Positions 9,097-22,600 of a DNA stretch of 64,000 nt are shown here, one piece after another. The translations under genes and the position numbers were made by a program. The stretch comes from Heliocidaris erythrogramma (lineage: Eukaryota > Echinodermata > Echinoidea > Camarodonta > Echinometridae). The DNA lies in NCBI GenBank assembly GCA_025617745.1, contig CM046855.1, forward strand, positions 42,975,663 through 43,039,662. Direction: 5' to 3'. Every line of letters begins with the position of its first letter. The stretch's first letter is position 1. Under the pieces are notes generated by a model that searched no databases, was not told the origin of the DNA, and saw nothing but the letters and a program-made list of their open reading frames with translations.

Positions 9097-11196
9097 TAAA
9101 TCCCTCAAAAAAAGTTCAGCAATTCAAGTTTAAGCATTTATATCTCTTTAGTAACTGTATGATCATCATCAAGTTTGATATCATTGTAAAGCTTGTTTAT
9201 TCACCTTCACAATGATACCACATTTGTATTGGTTATGTAATCACGGAATGTGCAGTGCACCTAAATATAGAGCAAAGTCAAAAGTGAAAAGTTGCAGAAT
9301 GCATTGTTATTGTTCACACTGAGTTCTTAACTGGAATGAAAGGTTTTGTTTCTTTTTTTTGTTGTTCCTTTTGGTTTGTTTAATTTTGTATTAGGTGTGC
9401 ATGTTTCTGCTGTAATCCCTTGTTTGGTGGACAAATACTGTTTTCAGTGATTTTGAAGTGGAATTATTCTTTTGTTTTAAGATGGAATGTGTTTTAATCA
9501 GCAACTGATTGTGATAACATTAATATTGTGTTTTGGTTTCATGCAGAATATTGCAAGTTTCCACCTTAGCAGTATACACAACTGCGGTGGGGAAAAAAGC
9601 CTCCCCTCAGCAAATTATCTCATTTTCAGCCATGTAACCCTATCACAGAAACATAAACAACACAAACTCTCCTCTTCTCTTGGATTGCTTTTCACTTCAA
9701 CAAACACATTCCCCTTTCTTGATGTGAACTCATGTTCTTTAACTCTCTCTCCCCTCTCTAACGAAACGAAAACAAACACAAATACACAAATTTGCAAATG
9801 ACAAAATGTTTGGCACTTTTTATTGAGTAACATGCACATCAAATGTGGAATAGCAAAGGATCAGAAGTTCAGTAGCGAGTAGAAGATCCGAATACAGCTA
9901 CGACAGCCTGGCATCTCCTCCTCATGCTTGTCACCAGCCTGGTGATGCGTTGCTGTGGGATGAAGTTCCACTCTTCGATAACGATCTGTCGCAACTCAGC
10001 CAGTGTAGTGTGATCTGTCACTCTGGCGCGTACAGCACGGCCAGGCTGGTCCCACAGGTGCTCGATTGGGTTCAAGTTAGGGCTGTTCGCAGGCCAATCC
10101 ATCCTCGTCACTGCCTTCTCCTGCAGGTATTCGGTGATGATCCTTGCTCTGTGTGGGCGGGCGTTGTCATCTTGGAAGATGGCGTTTGGTCCAAGACTGC
10201 GCATGTATGGGATGACCTCTGGCCGAAGAATGTTGTCTCGGTATCTTTCTGCTGTCAGGTTTCCAACAGCATATGCCACCCCACACCATAACACTGCCTC
10301 CTCCAAACGCTGTTACCCGGTCGATGCAGCAGTCAGCGAGGCGTTCCCCACGGCGACGCCACACTTTCACCCTTCCGTCCAGTTTCCTCAAGCAGAATCT
10401 GGATTCATCTGTAAAAAGGACATTCTGCCACATTTCCCGGTTCCATCGAAGATGTTGCAAACACCAGCGTTGACGGGAATGACGATGCAAGGCCGAAAGT
10501 GCAGGTCTTCTTGCCGCCTTGTGAGCTCTTAAATTGGCTGCGTGAAGTCTGTTCCTGATGGTCTGGTCGGAGAGTCGCTTGGCAAATCTTCGAGCAAATC
10601 GTCCTTGCAGGTTCGGAAGATAACCTTCGATTCCGCAGGGCACAAAGGGTCAGGAAGCGGTCTTCTTGTTGGGTTGTCTTCTTTGGACGACCACTCCTTG
10701 ACATCCCCAGTTTCCCGGAACTTTGCCAATAATCTGGAGATGGTACTGGGACTCACTCCAAATTGAGCAGCAACTTCTCTTTGGGGAATACCGGCTTCGA
10801 TTTGGCCGATTGCTCGAGCCTTCTCAACATTTGATAGACGTGGCATGTTAACATATACGCGAACAGCTACTCTTTAAAAGTAAGCACTGCCAAGCATAAA
10901 GCTTATGCAAGGCACATTTCATCTACCAAACAGGAAATAAACTTGTTGAATCATTCATGACCCATTCAACATCATTCACACACACCCGACATTGCAACAA
11001 AAGCAATAGACAATAGCCAAGATAGCCATTCAATTTGCAACTTTTCACTTTTGACTTTGTCCTCTATTCAGGGGTGCTGTGCATTCAAGGATGACATAAC
11101 CATTACAAATGGGGCATGGATGTGAAGGGGGATAACTGAACTTTCCAATGATCTAAAAATCAAGAATGATTAAAAAGCCGCCAAAAAGATATCAAG
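9097..11196 (-). mobile_element. Tc1-like DNA transposon with long TIRs
   Basis: Long inverted repeats lie inside both ends. The block around AAAGTCAAAAGTGAAAAGTTGC at 9272-9293 returns inverted at 11039-11060, and similarity continues outward through the TTGTATTGGTTATGT-like block. The left tip (CCCTCAAAAAAAGTTC at about 9102) has no clear partner on the right, so the right end appears shortened or diverged. The transposase gene inside is broken. TA duplications are expected for this family but are ambiguous here. Confidence 0.75.
9869..10846 (-). pseudogene. Tc1 transposase (DD34E), frameshifted
   Basis: The start MPRLSNVEKARAIGQI leads into a helix-turn-helix (REVAAQFGVSPSTISRLL). After that, the recognisable protein runs through other frames: RSGRPKKTTQQEDRF, then RFAKRLSDQTIRNRL and NVLFTDESRF, then NLTAERYRDNIL, FQDDNARPH and NLNPIEHLWD. 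The catalytic residues are D in TDES, D in QDDNA and E in PIEHL, with 34 residues between the last two, which is the Tc1 spacing. At least three frameshifts (near 10.70, 10.62 and 10.29 kb) make this copy dead. Confidence 0.85.
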
Positions 11197-11530
11197 GCTC
11201 ATATATATAGGCCTACATAAAAATGGTTCGTGATGTATGGAGTCTAGGCCTACCTATTTTAGAAATTTCAACGGGACAGTGGTCTATTTGCTATAAAATA
11301 TCTATTTCCTTGATGTATTTGATGATTGTAATTCATCATGCTAAGTTTTTTATTTGAAAATGAAATGAAATACATTTTCTGTCTCCTGTGCTTTTTAAGT
11401 GAAAAGATTTGTAATTTTGTTGGACCAATCCTTTTTAGAGTGTAGACCTACATGCCATACATTTCCCATATATGGTGATGATGGCGGCTCAGGCATAAAT
11501 TCCGACCGCGCGCGGTCGAAGATTCATCTA
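11197..11530. other. Non-coding stretch, nothing recognised
   Basis: AT-rich sequence between the Tc1 element and the composite hairpin repeat. I see no coding, RNA or transposon signal. Confidence 0.4.
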
Positions 11531-11747
11531 GTTCACCATAATAGTTTATCCCCGATAAACAGAGTTTTTCATTTGATATGCAGAGTTTCTCTCGATAAAC
11601 TAAGTTTATCGGCGAAAACTCAGTTTTTCAATTGATAAGCAGAGTTTCTTGATAAACAGGGTTTTTCGAAAAACTATGTTTATCAAACGATAAAAAAGGT
11701 TTTTCTCGATAAACAGCGTTTTTCGGTGATAAACTATTATGGTGAAC
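11531..11747. mobile_element. MITE-like element with 20-bp perfect TIRs
   Basis: GTTCACCATAATAGTTTATC at 11531-11550 is exactly inverted at 11728-11747. The interior is built from alternating copies of a GATAAACAGnGTTTTTCG-like motif and its complement, so it can fold in many ways. The same motif carries on to about 11875 outside the right TIR. No coding capacity is seen and the family is not recognised. Confidence 0.75.
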
Positions 11748-11875
11748 TATTATTGATATGCAGAGTTCTCTCGATAAACTCTGTTTATCACTTTGAAAAA
11801 CCGAGTTTATCAAAGTGATAAACAGGGTTTTTCGAAAAACTATGTTTATCAAACGAGATAAACACGGTTTTTCGG
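11748..11875. repeat. Continuation of the GATAAAC/GTTTTTCG motif array
   Basis: More copies of the internal motifs of the neighbouring element, including TTTATCACTTTGAAAAACCG opposite GTTTATCAAAGTGATAAACA. It looks like a second, partial copy of the same element. Confidence 0.6.
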
Positions 11876-14800
11876 TGGATGCACTGTATATGAGTTTGAA
11901 ACTGGAGCAGTGACTGTCCAAATTGGTGACTTGTACCATCAGGGAGTTGTCCCTGGGAATCATCTGACAGACCACCGTCCAAGGCAATGGCTTGGATTTT
12001 TACTGAAAACTTTAGCTGTGACCCAGTTTTAATATGGTTTCAGGTAGTGATATATACTTCTAGGTAGTGATATACATGTTTACACAGAATGGGAAATTCA
12101 ACACCAAGCCTAGTGCATCACCGTTATTCGCTGCTGTATAAACCAAGTCATCCAACGACTTCAGCAGCATTCAATATGATGGTTTCTAACGTGTAAATGT
12201 AGACCTTGAATTACTTGAACTCATTGAAGTACGTTTCTTCTGAAATTTTATTCATCATTAAGTGCACAAACTCGGAAGTACATTTAGTGATTATCCGTAT
12301 CATTTAAAACCTTGATGTAGTTATCAATGAACCTATGTTGAATGAAATATTCTTTTGTTGTACGTGGTCCTGTTAAGATTTTCAACAGCTAGGAAAATGA
12401 ATTTATTGAAAAAAATGACATCAGATTTCTCTCACAATGTATTGTCTACGATATACTGATTCAACCAAATACTGAGTGTAGTGGATATATGCTGCACTTG
12501 CTTGCAATGATTGTACTATCATCTTATTATTTCTGAAAGGCATAGTGCAGAGATGCCAAGCTTTGAATGTATTTTTTTCAGAGAGGACATTTCGAGCACA
12601 GACAGCGTATCCAGACATGCATGTGTCCATTAGAATGTATGTCAAACATAGCGAGCAAAAGGTACATATCCAGACAACAATCATGAATTCTGTTCTTTAT
12701 GTTACTTCAACGTGTAATTACATCTTCTATTGCAAACGACAATTTTGCTTCCTTCAAGGTCATTTTGTGTTAAGAGCGTTGTATAGGGGTTGTTGTCTTG
12801 CTGATATCTTGCCTTCTAGTTCTCATTTTCTTGAAAGAGGGTTGAACCTAGTTATAAACAGTTATAACAAACTCTCGTTACAAGAAGTAATTTTACTGGT
12901 CCCACTTCTGTGTATTTTGTTGTGTTTTAGCCCTGATGTAACAAGGTTTCGATATAACAATGTAATTTTTGTGGTCCCAAGGAGTTTGTTATAACGAAGT
13001 TCCACTGTACTCACTCAGTACCAGTTTCCCGTAGGGATGAATGGTCATGTCTTCGTATCCTAATAACATTCACTCACGGTTGATGAATACAAAGTTAGCA
13101 TATTCACTCTGCAGAACAAAGGTTGTGCTTATCCTCTGTATAAAGTGACCAGGACTTAGTTTCTTTCCAATGAGTCAAGTTATTAGTCAGTTACTTTCAA
13201 ATCAAGTCAGATTATAAATTATTTCTAGTCAAATAATATCAAATGCTATCAAATAGTTGGGTCATTACATACCAGTTACTGTATGGCTGCATTAATAGTG
13301 ACCTGGAGAAATCTCTTATGATTATGGAAATATTTAGAATAAAAATTACTCAAGGTAAGCACACAAAGGCCCGTGTCATATTGACATATGTAATACTGTA
13401 ATGTTCATTTAATGTAAACTTTCGACTTTATATGTGAAATAGATGTTGCTTTTGAATTGAATTGAATTGATAAAAAGTTATTAAGAAATATTAAATGTGC
13501 CATGTTGGCCAATTGGCTTTTTCGCTGATTCGTCATTGTCTCTATCAGGGCTGGCTACTATAATATGATTGCACAATATATTGTTTCATCTGTGTAATAT
13601 TTCTTTTCTGGTGTAATAGAAACACATTAAATGACTATTGTGTGGCTTGAATTCATGAATGGGATTTCAATTTCAAATTGGTCTAAGTCGTGGTTTCAAG
13701 TTTTTAAACAGATAAGATAGCATGATTTAAAAGAAGTGTTTATAAGGTTCTGTTACTCATTCATGGACATAGGACCCATGCATATCCCCTCACAGAGGAT
13801 TAAATCATGGTTGAGGATAAGCTCCTTGGTGAATTCCATGTTTATGTAGTAGCCTTTTGAAAGGAATCAAATTTAGTATATTTTGCTGAAATTATCTTGT
13901 AGGAAAACAGTATGGTAGAAGGAAACACTTTTTTTGATCAATATTTAATTGCTGTACCTTTGCTCAAGTGTGTACATATTTTTAAAGTGCATCTCATCAT
14001 TTCAAGTTGTTTAGATAATATATTGATCTATTGATAATAAGGGGCACTTTACAGTCAAAGGAATTGTGTATACAGAGCAGAGTAAAATGTTTTCGCAATC
14101 CATGTGTGCGAGTCATATGTGAAATCATGTCAACATTCATTAATTTAGGGGAAATAAACTTATTTTCTTGCTATGAAAACTATTGATAAATCAATAGACT
14201 GTTTCATTATTAGGGTTGATGTGGTTTTATAAAAGTACAACCAGATCATCATGTATTACATTTTATGTTTGGAAGAGATGTTTATTCCTTTAGGTATCGT
14301 AGGCTGTTTATCCACCTGTGTTCTCTAGTATTGTATCTAATAATTTGTAAGAAAAGCTTGTCTTTCTTCTTGGAACTCAAAATGGGTTTGATACCATGAA
14401 ACACTTATTTTTATCAAAATTTGCACTGTAGAGTCAAACAATGGTTTACACAACTTGTCTCATGATATCATAATGTGATACATGTTCATAAACCGCCTTA
14501 CGTAGCTTAAATGATACATGTACTACATTTAGTTATGCTACCTTAGAAGTCTGTAACATTTCCTCTTTGACAGATACAATATTTAACACATTAAACACAA
14601 AACAGAATGGTATTACTAGTATAAGGTTATATTTATAATCTGTATTTAATACATTCACACTATGGACAAATATTAACAGAATCTATATATACATACATCA
14701 AAAACAGTACCATGATCTGTGCAATAGACATGAATATTTAGATTTGACTTCAAGGTAGAAATATACTACATGTATATCAAAACCAGAAATTAGAGCACGA

Positions 14801-15365
14801 ATTAATTATTGACAGCAGACTTCTAAAATATGGATCTCGTAGTTCAACAGAAATATTCCAATATTTCCGTTTATCATATGTACTGTAATGTAGAGAATAC
14901 ATATTTTAGGTAATCTTTATATCTGGCGCTAAGACTATATTTTGAGATGCAACTGTCTAACAGGCAACTTGAATTGTTATTTTAATATTGCAAAGAGTCC
15001 TTGTAGACTATGGAGTTATCTGGACGTGTAAAATACTAAAATTTGAAAACTATATGCTGACTGGTTATTTAAGTCAATGTTGATCGCACAATAACGTCTA
15101 TAAAAGCTAACCCATCAAAGATGAAGTGCCACATAAATAGTAGCATACCGGTAGTTAAATGATCACTTGATTCAGAATACCTATAACAATCACTTATGCC
15201 AGCGTAATACAGAATATGAGCAAAAATCAGTGCCTGATTTATGTCAAATATAGTCATGGTACAAAACATAGATTCAAAGTGATTAAGAAACATGAGCATT
15301 TAAATTGTACAATATACAACACAGAGCCAAAAGCATCACTTTCACTTATTCAGTGGCATTTCTTC
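11876..15365. other. Long stretch without a recognised gene
   Basis: AT-rich DNA with short open frames only, none recognised. At about 12855-13005 there is a partial MITE-like repeat ending TTATAACGAAGTTCCACTGTA, related to the TIR of the complete element at 63506-63675. The rest holds no structure I can support. Part of it may be downstream flank of DYNC2LI1. Confidence 0.45.
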
Positions 15366-16202
15366 TTAACCCCAACTAGGCCGGGGGGGGGGGGGGCCTG
15401 GGAGGCCCCCCCTCCCGAATTTTGTACGTGGCCTCGCGACGGCTGAATCTTTCGCGCTCAAATTTCATGACTTTTTCCCCTGATGTTTCACGCACATTTT
15501 GATACCTCATTTATGTGGATCGGTCATACGGTTCTGGTGTCAGATTACAATTATTGATCACATGTCAAGCAAAATGATCAAATTCTCCATTCATGTGTGT
15601 ATTAGCCTATGGCAAAAAAGTAACCATTCCTAGTAATCATTACAATTTTTTGTTTATTATCACAATATTCATTTAACAAATATGCTTTATGGTTGGGAAA
15701 CAATAGAATATATTAAAATTCAAAAACAAAAAAATACATAAGATTAAAAACAAAGAAATACATAAGAATAAAAACAAAGAAATACATTATTGGCTTGTAA
15801 TACACATGACACAGCTAATTTGCATATTAATGAATATTAATGAATAAAACACCATTTTACCCAATTTTCTTTCTTTTTATGTATTTGTGAGGCTTAGAGG
15901 TCCAGTTACAGCCAATATTCAATCCATTTTCATCTTCATACAGCAAAATTTACCATTTTGAGAAAAAAAAAATCTAAAAAATTTGCATATTATGTAATAA
16001 AATAATTAATAAAAAAAAAACGAACAAGAATATTGAAAAAATTACACCGGGATTTTGTTCTACATAAGTTAATCTACATCTGTGCCAAATTTCATGCGCG
16101 CAGAGTCAACCGTTGCCGAGATCTTAGGGGGGGCCTGGGAGGCCCCCCCCCCCCCCCCCCGCCATAAGAACTCCCAAAATACCCCGGCCTCGTTAGGGTT
16201 AA
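15366..16202. mobile_element. TTAA-flanked element with GC-hairpin subtermini
   Basis: The left end TTAACCCCAACTAGGCCGGG and the right end, inversely TTAACCCTAACGAGGCCGGGG, pair with few mismatches. Just inside each end is a GGCCTGGGAGGCC-type self-complementary block beside a run of G or C. The interior is AT-rich with no transposase seen, so it is a non-autonomous element. Confidence 0.75.
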
Positions 16203-16630
16203 ACTTAAGATGTATAACGTTTTGATAATGCAATTGAAAACAAATATCAGTGTTGTAAATTTAAAGCAATGGCAGATCCATTCAGCCTTTCAATTAAGCA
16301 AAGGAAATATGTCTATTTGTGTACTCGGGTGTGTGTATAGACATATATGAATCGGATATGATTATTTGCATCTGGAAACCGACTTTTCACGCCACCATCT
16401 GAAAGACGCTATTCAGCTTTGAACAGGGGTCTGTCCGAGTAAGTTTGTAGGCGAAGACAGAGAGCTGACTGTACCACTAGCCCAATTAACTCACTTCTCC
16501 CAAAGGAATGCCAGATTGGGTTTAAGTGGGGCACGGGCCACTTTACCCCCCTCCACCCCTCCACCCACCCCCTGTATCCAGTACAGATTCATATAAACAC
16601 AAAGTTTGTTCGCAGTTGCAGAAGGAGTGA

Positions 16631-19600
16631 TCATAACCTGAGAGTTCCATCGCCAGATCCACCAGCCTTATTTTCCTTTGCTCTTCTCTCAGCTTGTCTT
16701 CTGTATCTCTCAAGCTCCTGGGGGGACAAAGTGTCAAGAGTATTTTTACAGAACCATGTTCAACATCAACCATGTGTCCTTTGACATGTCAAATTTCAAG
16801 GAAAGAAGCAGACTTTCTGGTGATCAGACATACACTCCTGTGACATTTCCTTCGGGTTTTAATTCATCAAAAATACATATAGGGTTGGGGTTAGGGTTGT
16901 AATTGGGTTTAAGGGTAAGTTTAGGGATAGGGGATATAGTGTTGGGTCCAGATTTAAAGTTAAATTTATCCCCGAGCATTTGTCGACTTTCCTTGAGGTA
17001 TACCCTTTAAAATAAAATGTTTTAATCCTATTCTCCTTCCAAATAATCAAGCCTGATGTAAATGTTCATAAATCAGCATTGGCCCTCTTCTTATACTACC
17101 ATGCGCTGAGAGCAGTTTTATCACAGTTTATTCTCACGCACCTCTTTACAAGTGAGTAATTTGCAACAATGCCATTGAATATACTGATAATGGGTACTTA
17201 TTGTAGCGCATGAGATATGAACGTTTGCGTTGTACTTGACTTCTACATAGCATACCTTGTTTTTCTGTTCTCGCATGTTATCTACTGCTGCCTCTGCATA
17301 CTGTGGGTCCTTAGATGGGTCCTCTACGATAGCTTTGATTGTACTCTGTGTAAATACAAGGATATAAGAAAGGGGCCAGAGTTAAGGTAAATTTGAGTTC
17401 TGGTAAAGGTTTTGAAAGGTTTTAAAAGCATTTAACTATTTGAAGCATCTGAGCAACGAAAATCACTTCAATGTACTGTATAATCAAATAAAATTCAAGT
17501 TTGAAAACACAAAGGATAACAGGATATATACATTCCAGGTTTTCTATTTTAAAAAAAAATCAAAGATCTATATCTCTTTCTATCATTCTATTCCATTGCA
17601 TATATACACTGTACATCATATCAATGGAACTAAGCTTCTTACCTCTTTAGAATACAGTTCATATTTTTGGTTATAGAAATCATGAAAGGAATAGTTTAAA
17701 GTCGATTTTGGTATGACTACATGTATAACTAAAGCTCATCTTGGTTGACTGGTGCACCTAAGGACGTACTTGGGGATTTTTTTTTTTTTACTGAATGCTA
17801 ACACAAGTCAATCCCAACTTCCTTCATTACCGGTACTACATGTATAACTAAAGCTGGCCTTTAGAACATCTCATCTTGGTTGACTGTTGCACCTAAGGAC
17901 TTGGTGATTTTTTTTTTTTTTTTTTTACTGAATGCCAATACAAGTCAATCCCAACTTCCTTCCAACTAAGCGTATCATTGTCCCTGTTTCAGATACCAAT
18001 ATGGCAAGTAGAAACATGCCATATTGTAACAATGAATGTTGCAAATTATGAGCATGCTTGGAAGAAGTGCATTCCATTCTTACCTTCTGTGGAAAGTATG
18101 ATGTGAATGCTTGCTTCCATAGGTCTAATGGTGTCTTAGCATGAGATCTTCCAAGATCATCATCAGCTACGGGTGGTAGCCCTGAGGAATTTGATGAAAA
18201 TGAAGATATTACAAGATATTAAACGATTCCTGTAGAAGACTAAAATATATCAAAGTTATTCTTTTCATACAGTCAGTATGTATCTACTGTATACATCAAT
18301 CTTCTTAAACTTACAAATGATTCATGAAAACTGAAATGGATGAGACGTACAGCCCACAAGACCAACAAAGAAATACACAAGGGAAGATAGAAAAATGTTG
18401 GTCTTGTGTACCTTTTGGAACTTCTCCTATGTATTTATTCATTTTGTTGCATCTTGTTGGGTTGTCGATCTACTGGGATGACCCTATTTAATCTCTAAAT
18501 GCAATATCACTAAGCAATAGAAAGTCCAATTACACACTAGCTCAAACTTGAACTGTGTGCAGAGGTAAAGAACCGTTTATGATCCATTCCGTATGAATGC
18601 TGCATGTGTGTATAAAGGAAACAATGGTAATTGGGGGACCTTTTCTATAACTGCACAACTTCTTTTGGATGTATAATGTAACAGTGTATAGCAATAAATA
18701 AACTAACCTATTTGCTCCATGGAATCCAGTCCAAATGGAACTGAAATCGGTTTGTTGGGATCTATGGACATGGTCTTCAAGCTGTTGAGAAAAAAAAAAT
18801 GAACATTATTAATATTACGACTAGAAGTGACAAATGACAAAATATCACGCACAAAATATGAAATAAATTGTAGAATCTAATTATGTATATTATTAATCAG
18901 CATTTCATACTTTCAGGTTTTGTTAAAGAATATTATTTCATTTCGTGGAAGTGATAGTGGATCAATACTAGATGAATGCAACTGCATCTATAATTACACC
19001 TCCACGTACACTGTCAATTGCTGATTGCTATGCCATAAACAATTAAATCACTGATCTATAATCAGGTATACAATAAAATTTATGAAAGTTGAGGTAAGAA
19101 TATTTTAACTTTAAATCAATGTTAAATAACAATAAGGAACTGTCTTCATGTGGAAATTAACTAAACTGCAGTGCCATAGAAAAAACCTGTTTTCCAAACC
19201 CTAAAAATCATAAATAATATACTCTAGCTTGTTTATTCTATTTATTTTTTATTCCAGAAGATTTATAGCCTCTAATCGAGGCAATGTGCTGCTCCGTTGA
19301 TCCGTTGATCCCCTTTTTCGATCCTCGAAACCCGCAGGGAAGTCTTGCTCAGCACAGAGCCTCTACGCACCCGTCAACGTTTAACTTGTTGTTTTCTTAT
19401 TTTTAACTTTGAAATCTTTCGTCAATTTTCTACTAAAATCTTTCATGAATAATTCAGTTCCTGGTAGAGGAAATGAACCAATCAATAGCTTCCGTGACGG
19501 GGCTTGAAGAGACTGCTCAGCTGATTCCAAACATGGGGAAAGTAAAAATTTGTTATCGCAAATAGGACAAAATTTCCACATAGATATTAAGAAAAGTATG

Positions 19601-22600
19601 ACTGTTGACCATTTTCTTTTTGAAAAATGAACATCTATTTGTGAGTGGAGTTTTTATCAAGAGAAAAGAAAAGTATACATAATTTCAGCTTTATCCCGCT
19701 ATCTGCCCTTTTTGGTCCCCACTGAATAATGGAAGAGCTCAATCTTTTCTGTCACGGTTCCTTTGGATTGGTTACACGCGCTGAACAATAATAGAGTTCA
19801 GTATTTACGTTTAAATCTAGCTGTGTTAAAAACGTAACGAGTCGTACTGCCCTATCTGGAAAGGTTGTTGAATGATGCATATAGTCTTGGTCGGCTTGAA
19901 TACATGAATTTTGATGAAGTTGACGGGTGATTAAAGGCGGTGTGCAGCAAGCTGCACGCTTGTGTCGACTTCCCGGGCATTCAGAGGACTATTCCGAGGA
20001 TCGACCAGGAGATCGACAGAGCAGCACAGCCGCCTTGATTGAAGGCCAGAAGATTTATTGTAAGAACAACTGCAAGAGAAATATCATGACATGAATATAG
20101 AGTACCGAAGTGATGACGTCACAAAAAGCTATTTTTTCATTTTGACATTTTTTATACCATATCTCAAAGGAACATGGTGAAAAACATCCAGATCCCAAAT
20201 TTTATGGCAATTGGCTCATTGGGCCCCGAGATATGGCCGCATGAATACCTAATTAGCCCCATTGAAGTCAGTGTAAATTGGCCTGGTTCTTAACAGTTTA
20301 GAACCAGGCCAATTTAACACTGACTTCAATGGGGCTAATTAGATATTCATATAGCCATACCTTGGGCCACCATGAACTGATTCATGTCAAATTTGATGTG
20401 TGAACGTTTTCCATCATGCTCTACCTAAATATGGTCATAAAAATACTGAAATACAAAAATAAAAATTTGATGACGTCACACTTCGGTACTCTATATATAT
20501 TTTTATTATTTTCAAAAGTGAAAGAGAGTTTATCTCTGATATAGGTCAATTAGGAAACTTGTATAGTTTATATTTACCTGAGAGTTGTTCCAAATGCTAG
20601 ATGACTGACTAGGTTCTTGGTTCTTGACATCAGAGCATCAGTCTTGTTGCTTGAGAACTATGTACAGTGAGAAAAGTATAATCGAGGGTATGAAAATCTC
20701 TCCACTTTTCTCTGAATTTGAGACACTTGCATTTAATCTCTCTCTCTCTCTCTCACACACACACCATCTCCATCTTCTTTCTCATCACTCTTCCCTCTAA
20801 CCCATTCTTTTTTTTCTTTCTCTCTCCCTCCTCTTCTCAAATACCTCATTTTGTTTTGTCCAATTTTCATTTCCACTTTTTCCTCCTCATTCTGAGTTTA
20901 CTATCTTTATTTAGATGTATGTACTCTAACTTTCAATCATCTATTAATATTCATTTTATTTTCCTCTGAAATTTACTATTTACTGGAAAACTAGTTGAAA
21001 TGCAAATGCAATATTATTCGCCATACTGGGATAACATGACCCATTGAAATATTCTAAAGAAAGTTATCCAAGTGCTCAAAATGGCAAATCTACTCTACAT
21101 GTACAATGTGAGGTTATGGGAATGTTGTATTATCATCAACATATCCTAATAATAGCTAGAAAGCACTACTAAAGTTAATCTTACTTGAAGAGCTGCTCCG
21201 TAGTTGTGTGCGATGAAGCGTAATGTCTTGGAGATGACTTTCCTCTTCTCTGGGTCAAAGTCCTGATTATAAGAAAAATATTTATTCATCGATTTATTTT
21301 TTTGTATTTTAATGTAGCTCTTTCATCAGGGCAACGCCAATTCTGGTAAAGCTTACAAAAACACATGTCTTCACTCTAAAACCGTTTAAATTTGATGAGC
21401 CTTGAAAGGACTGTATGCCTCTTTCAACTTCTCACTAACTTTCATAGATATATATTCTTCAACGTGCAAGCTAGCAGATCTGTGTTTGGGGAATATCTAT
21501 GACTATATATTTTCCGTAATTAATTATTCATTGTTCAATTTTCAAAAATCTACAGGGCATATTAAGACCTACTAAATATTTCAACACTCACTATTTTTGA
21601 TTAATTCCTTGCGTCTCATATTCATTCTATCATTTGATCTCTGTTCTACTTTTAATATGTCATTAAAATGCCACTAAAGTTGCTTTTTACAAATTAAATG
21701 GAACCAATATTCTGATTTCAGTTTACTCTTACCTGATACACATCATACTTTGTACCAACAATCACCAGTGGTAATGGGAATGGATCTAGTATGTCTCTAT
21801 CCTGAAAAAAAAATGATGTAAATTATGCTGTCATTTATTTCTATACTATCTCCAAAGTCAAATAACCTTCAAACAATATATTTGTGGAATGGAATATTAA
21901 TAAACATTTTTAGGCTTTAACCTCCGAATTGAAGATATATATGCTCAAACTGTGATGAACATCATGAGGAATACCTGTCATATAAACCTGAAACCCAGAT
22001 TTGACTTCCACCACTTCTAGACACCTGAGATTGCAATAAGCCTAAAGTAAACACAAGCACTGTGCAATATAATCCCCTGTCCGAGATGTGACCTTGACAG
22101 GGTGATAGAGTTAGACAGAGTTAACCCATTGCCTACGGGAACCAGATGGCTCCTGTATTAACCCTATGGGAGTTATAGAATTCAGTAGTCAGCGGGCTAA
22201 AATTGTTGTCATATCGCCAATTCTGGGTCATTTTGCTTTGTTCGAACTTTCATTTTGGCCTTCACCTACCTAAAAATATCTTAAAACAAGTAAAATATAT
22301 ATTTCCTACTTCTACTTTCCTTTCAGGCATAGTCCCAGTAAGAGTTTGTTTACGCTATTACATAAGATGATGAAGAGAAACAGCTGCAATCCAATACCAT
22401 AACCTCTCATGCGAAGCTGCAAGGCGCCGACGACTCTTAAAACGGGGAAAATGAAAATGGGGTCTTGGTACCCCACCTGACATACATAGGTGCCTGTGTT
22501 ATAGTGGTGGGGTCGATTTTAAACGAGAGATTCTCGTAATGTCAAAAGTTAGAAAAAAACTAGAACAAGTGGGATTCAAATGTGTCATCTGCTGCTTGCC

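Noticed and set aside
9487-9801. 104-codon open frame within the Tc1 element
   Set aside because: It lies in the non-coding 3' side of the transposon, has a low-complexity tail and no recognised family.
16543-16773. 76-codon minus-strand open frame over the last DYNC2LI1 exon
   Set aside because: It is the wrong frame. The exon read in phase with its neighbours gives [17 protein letters not shown] and a stop at 16631.
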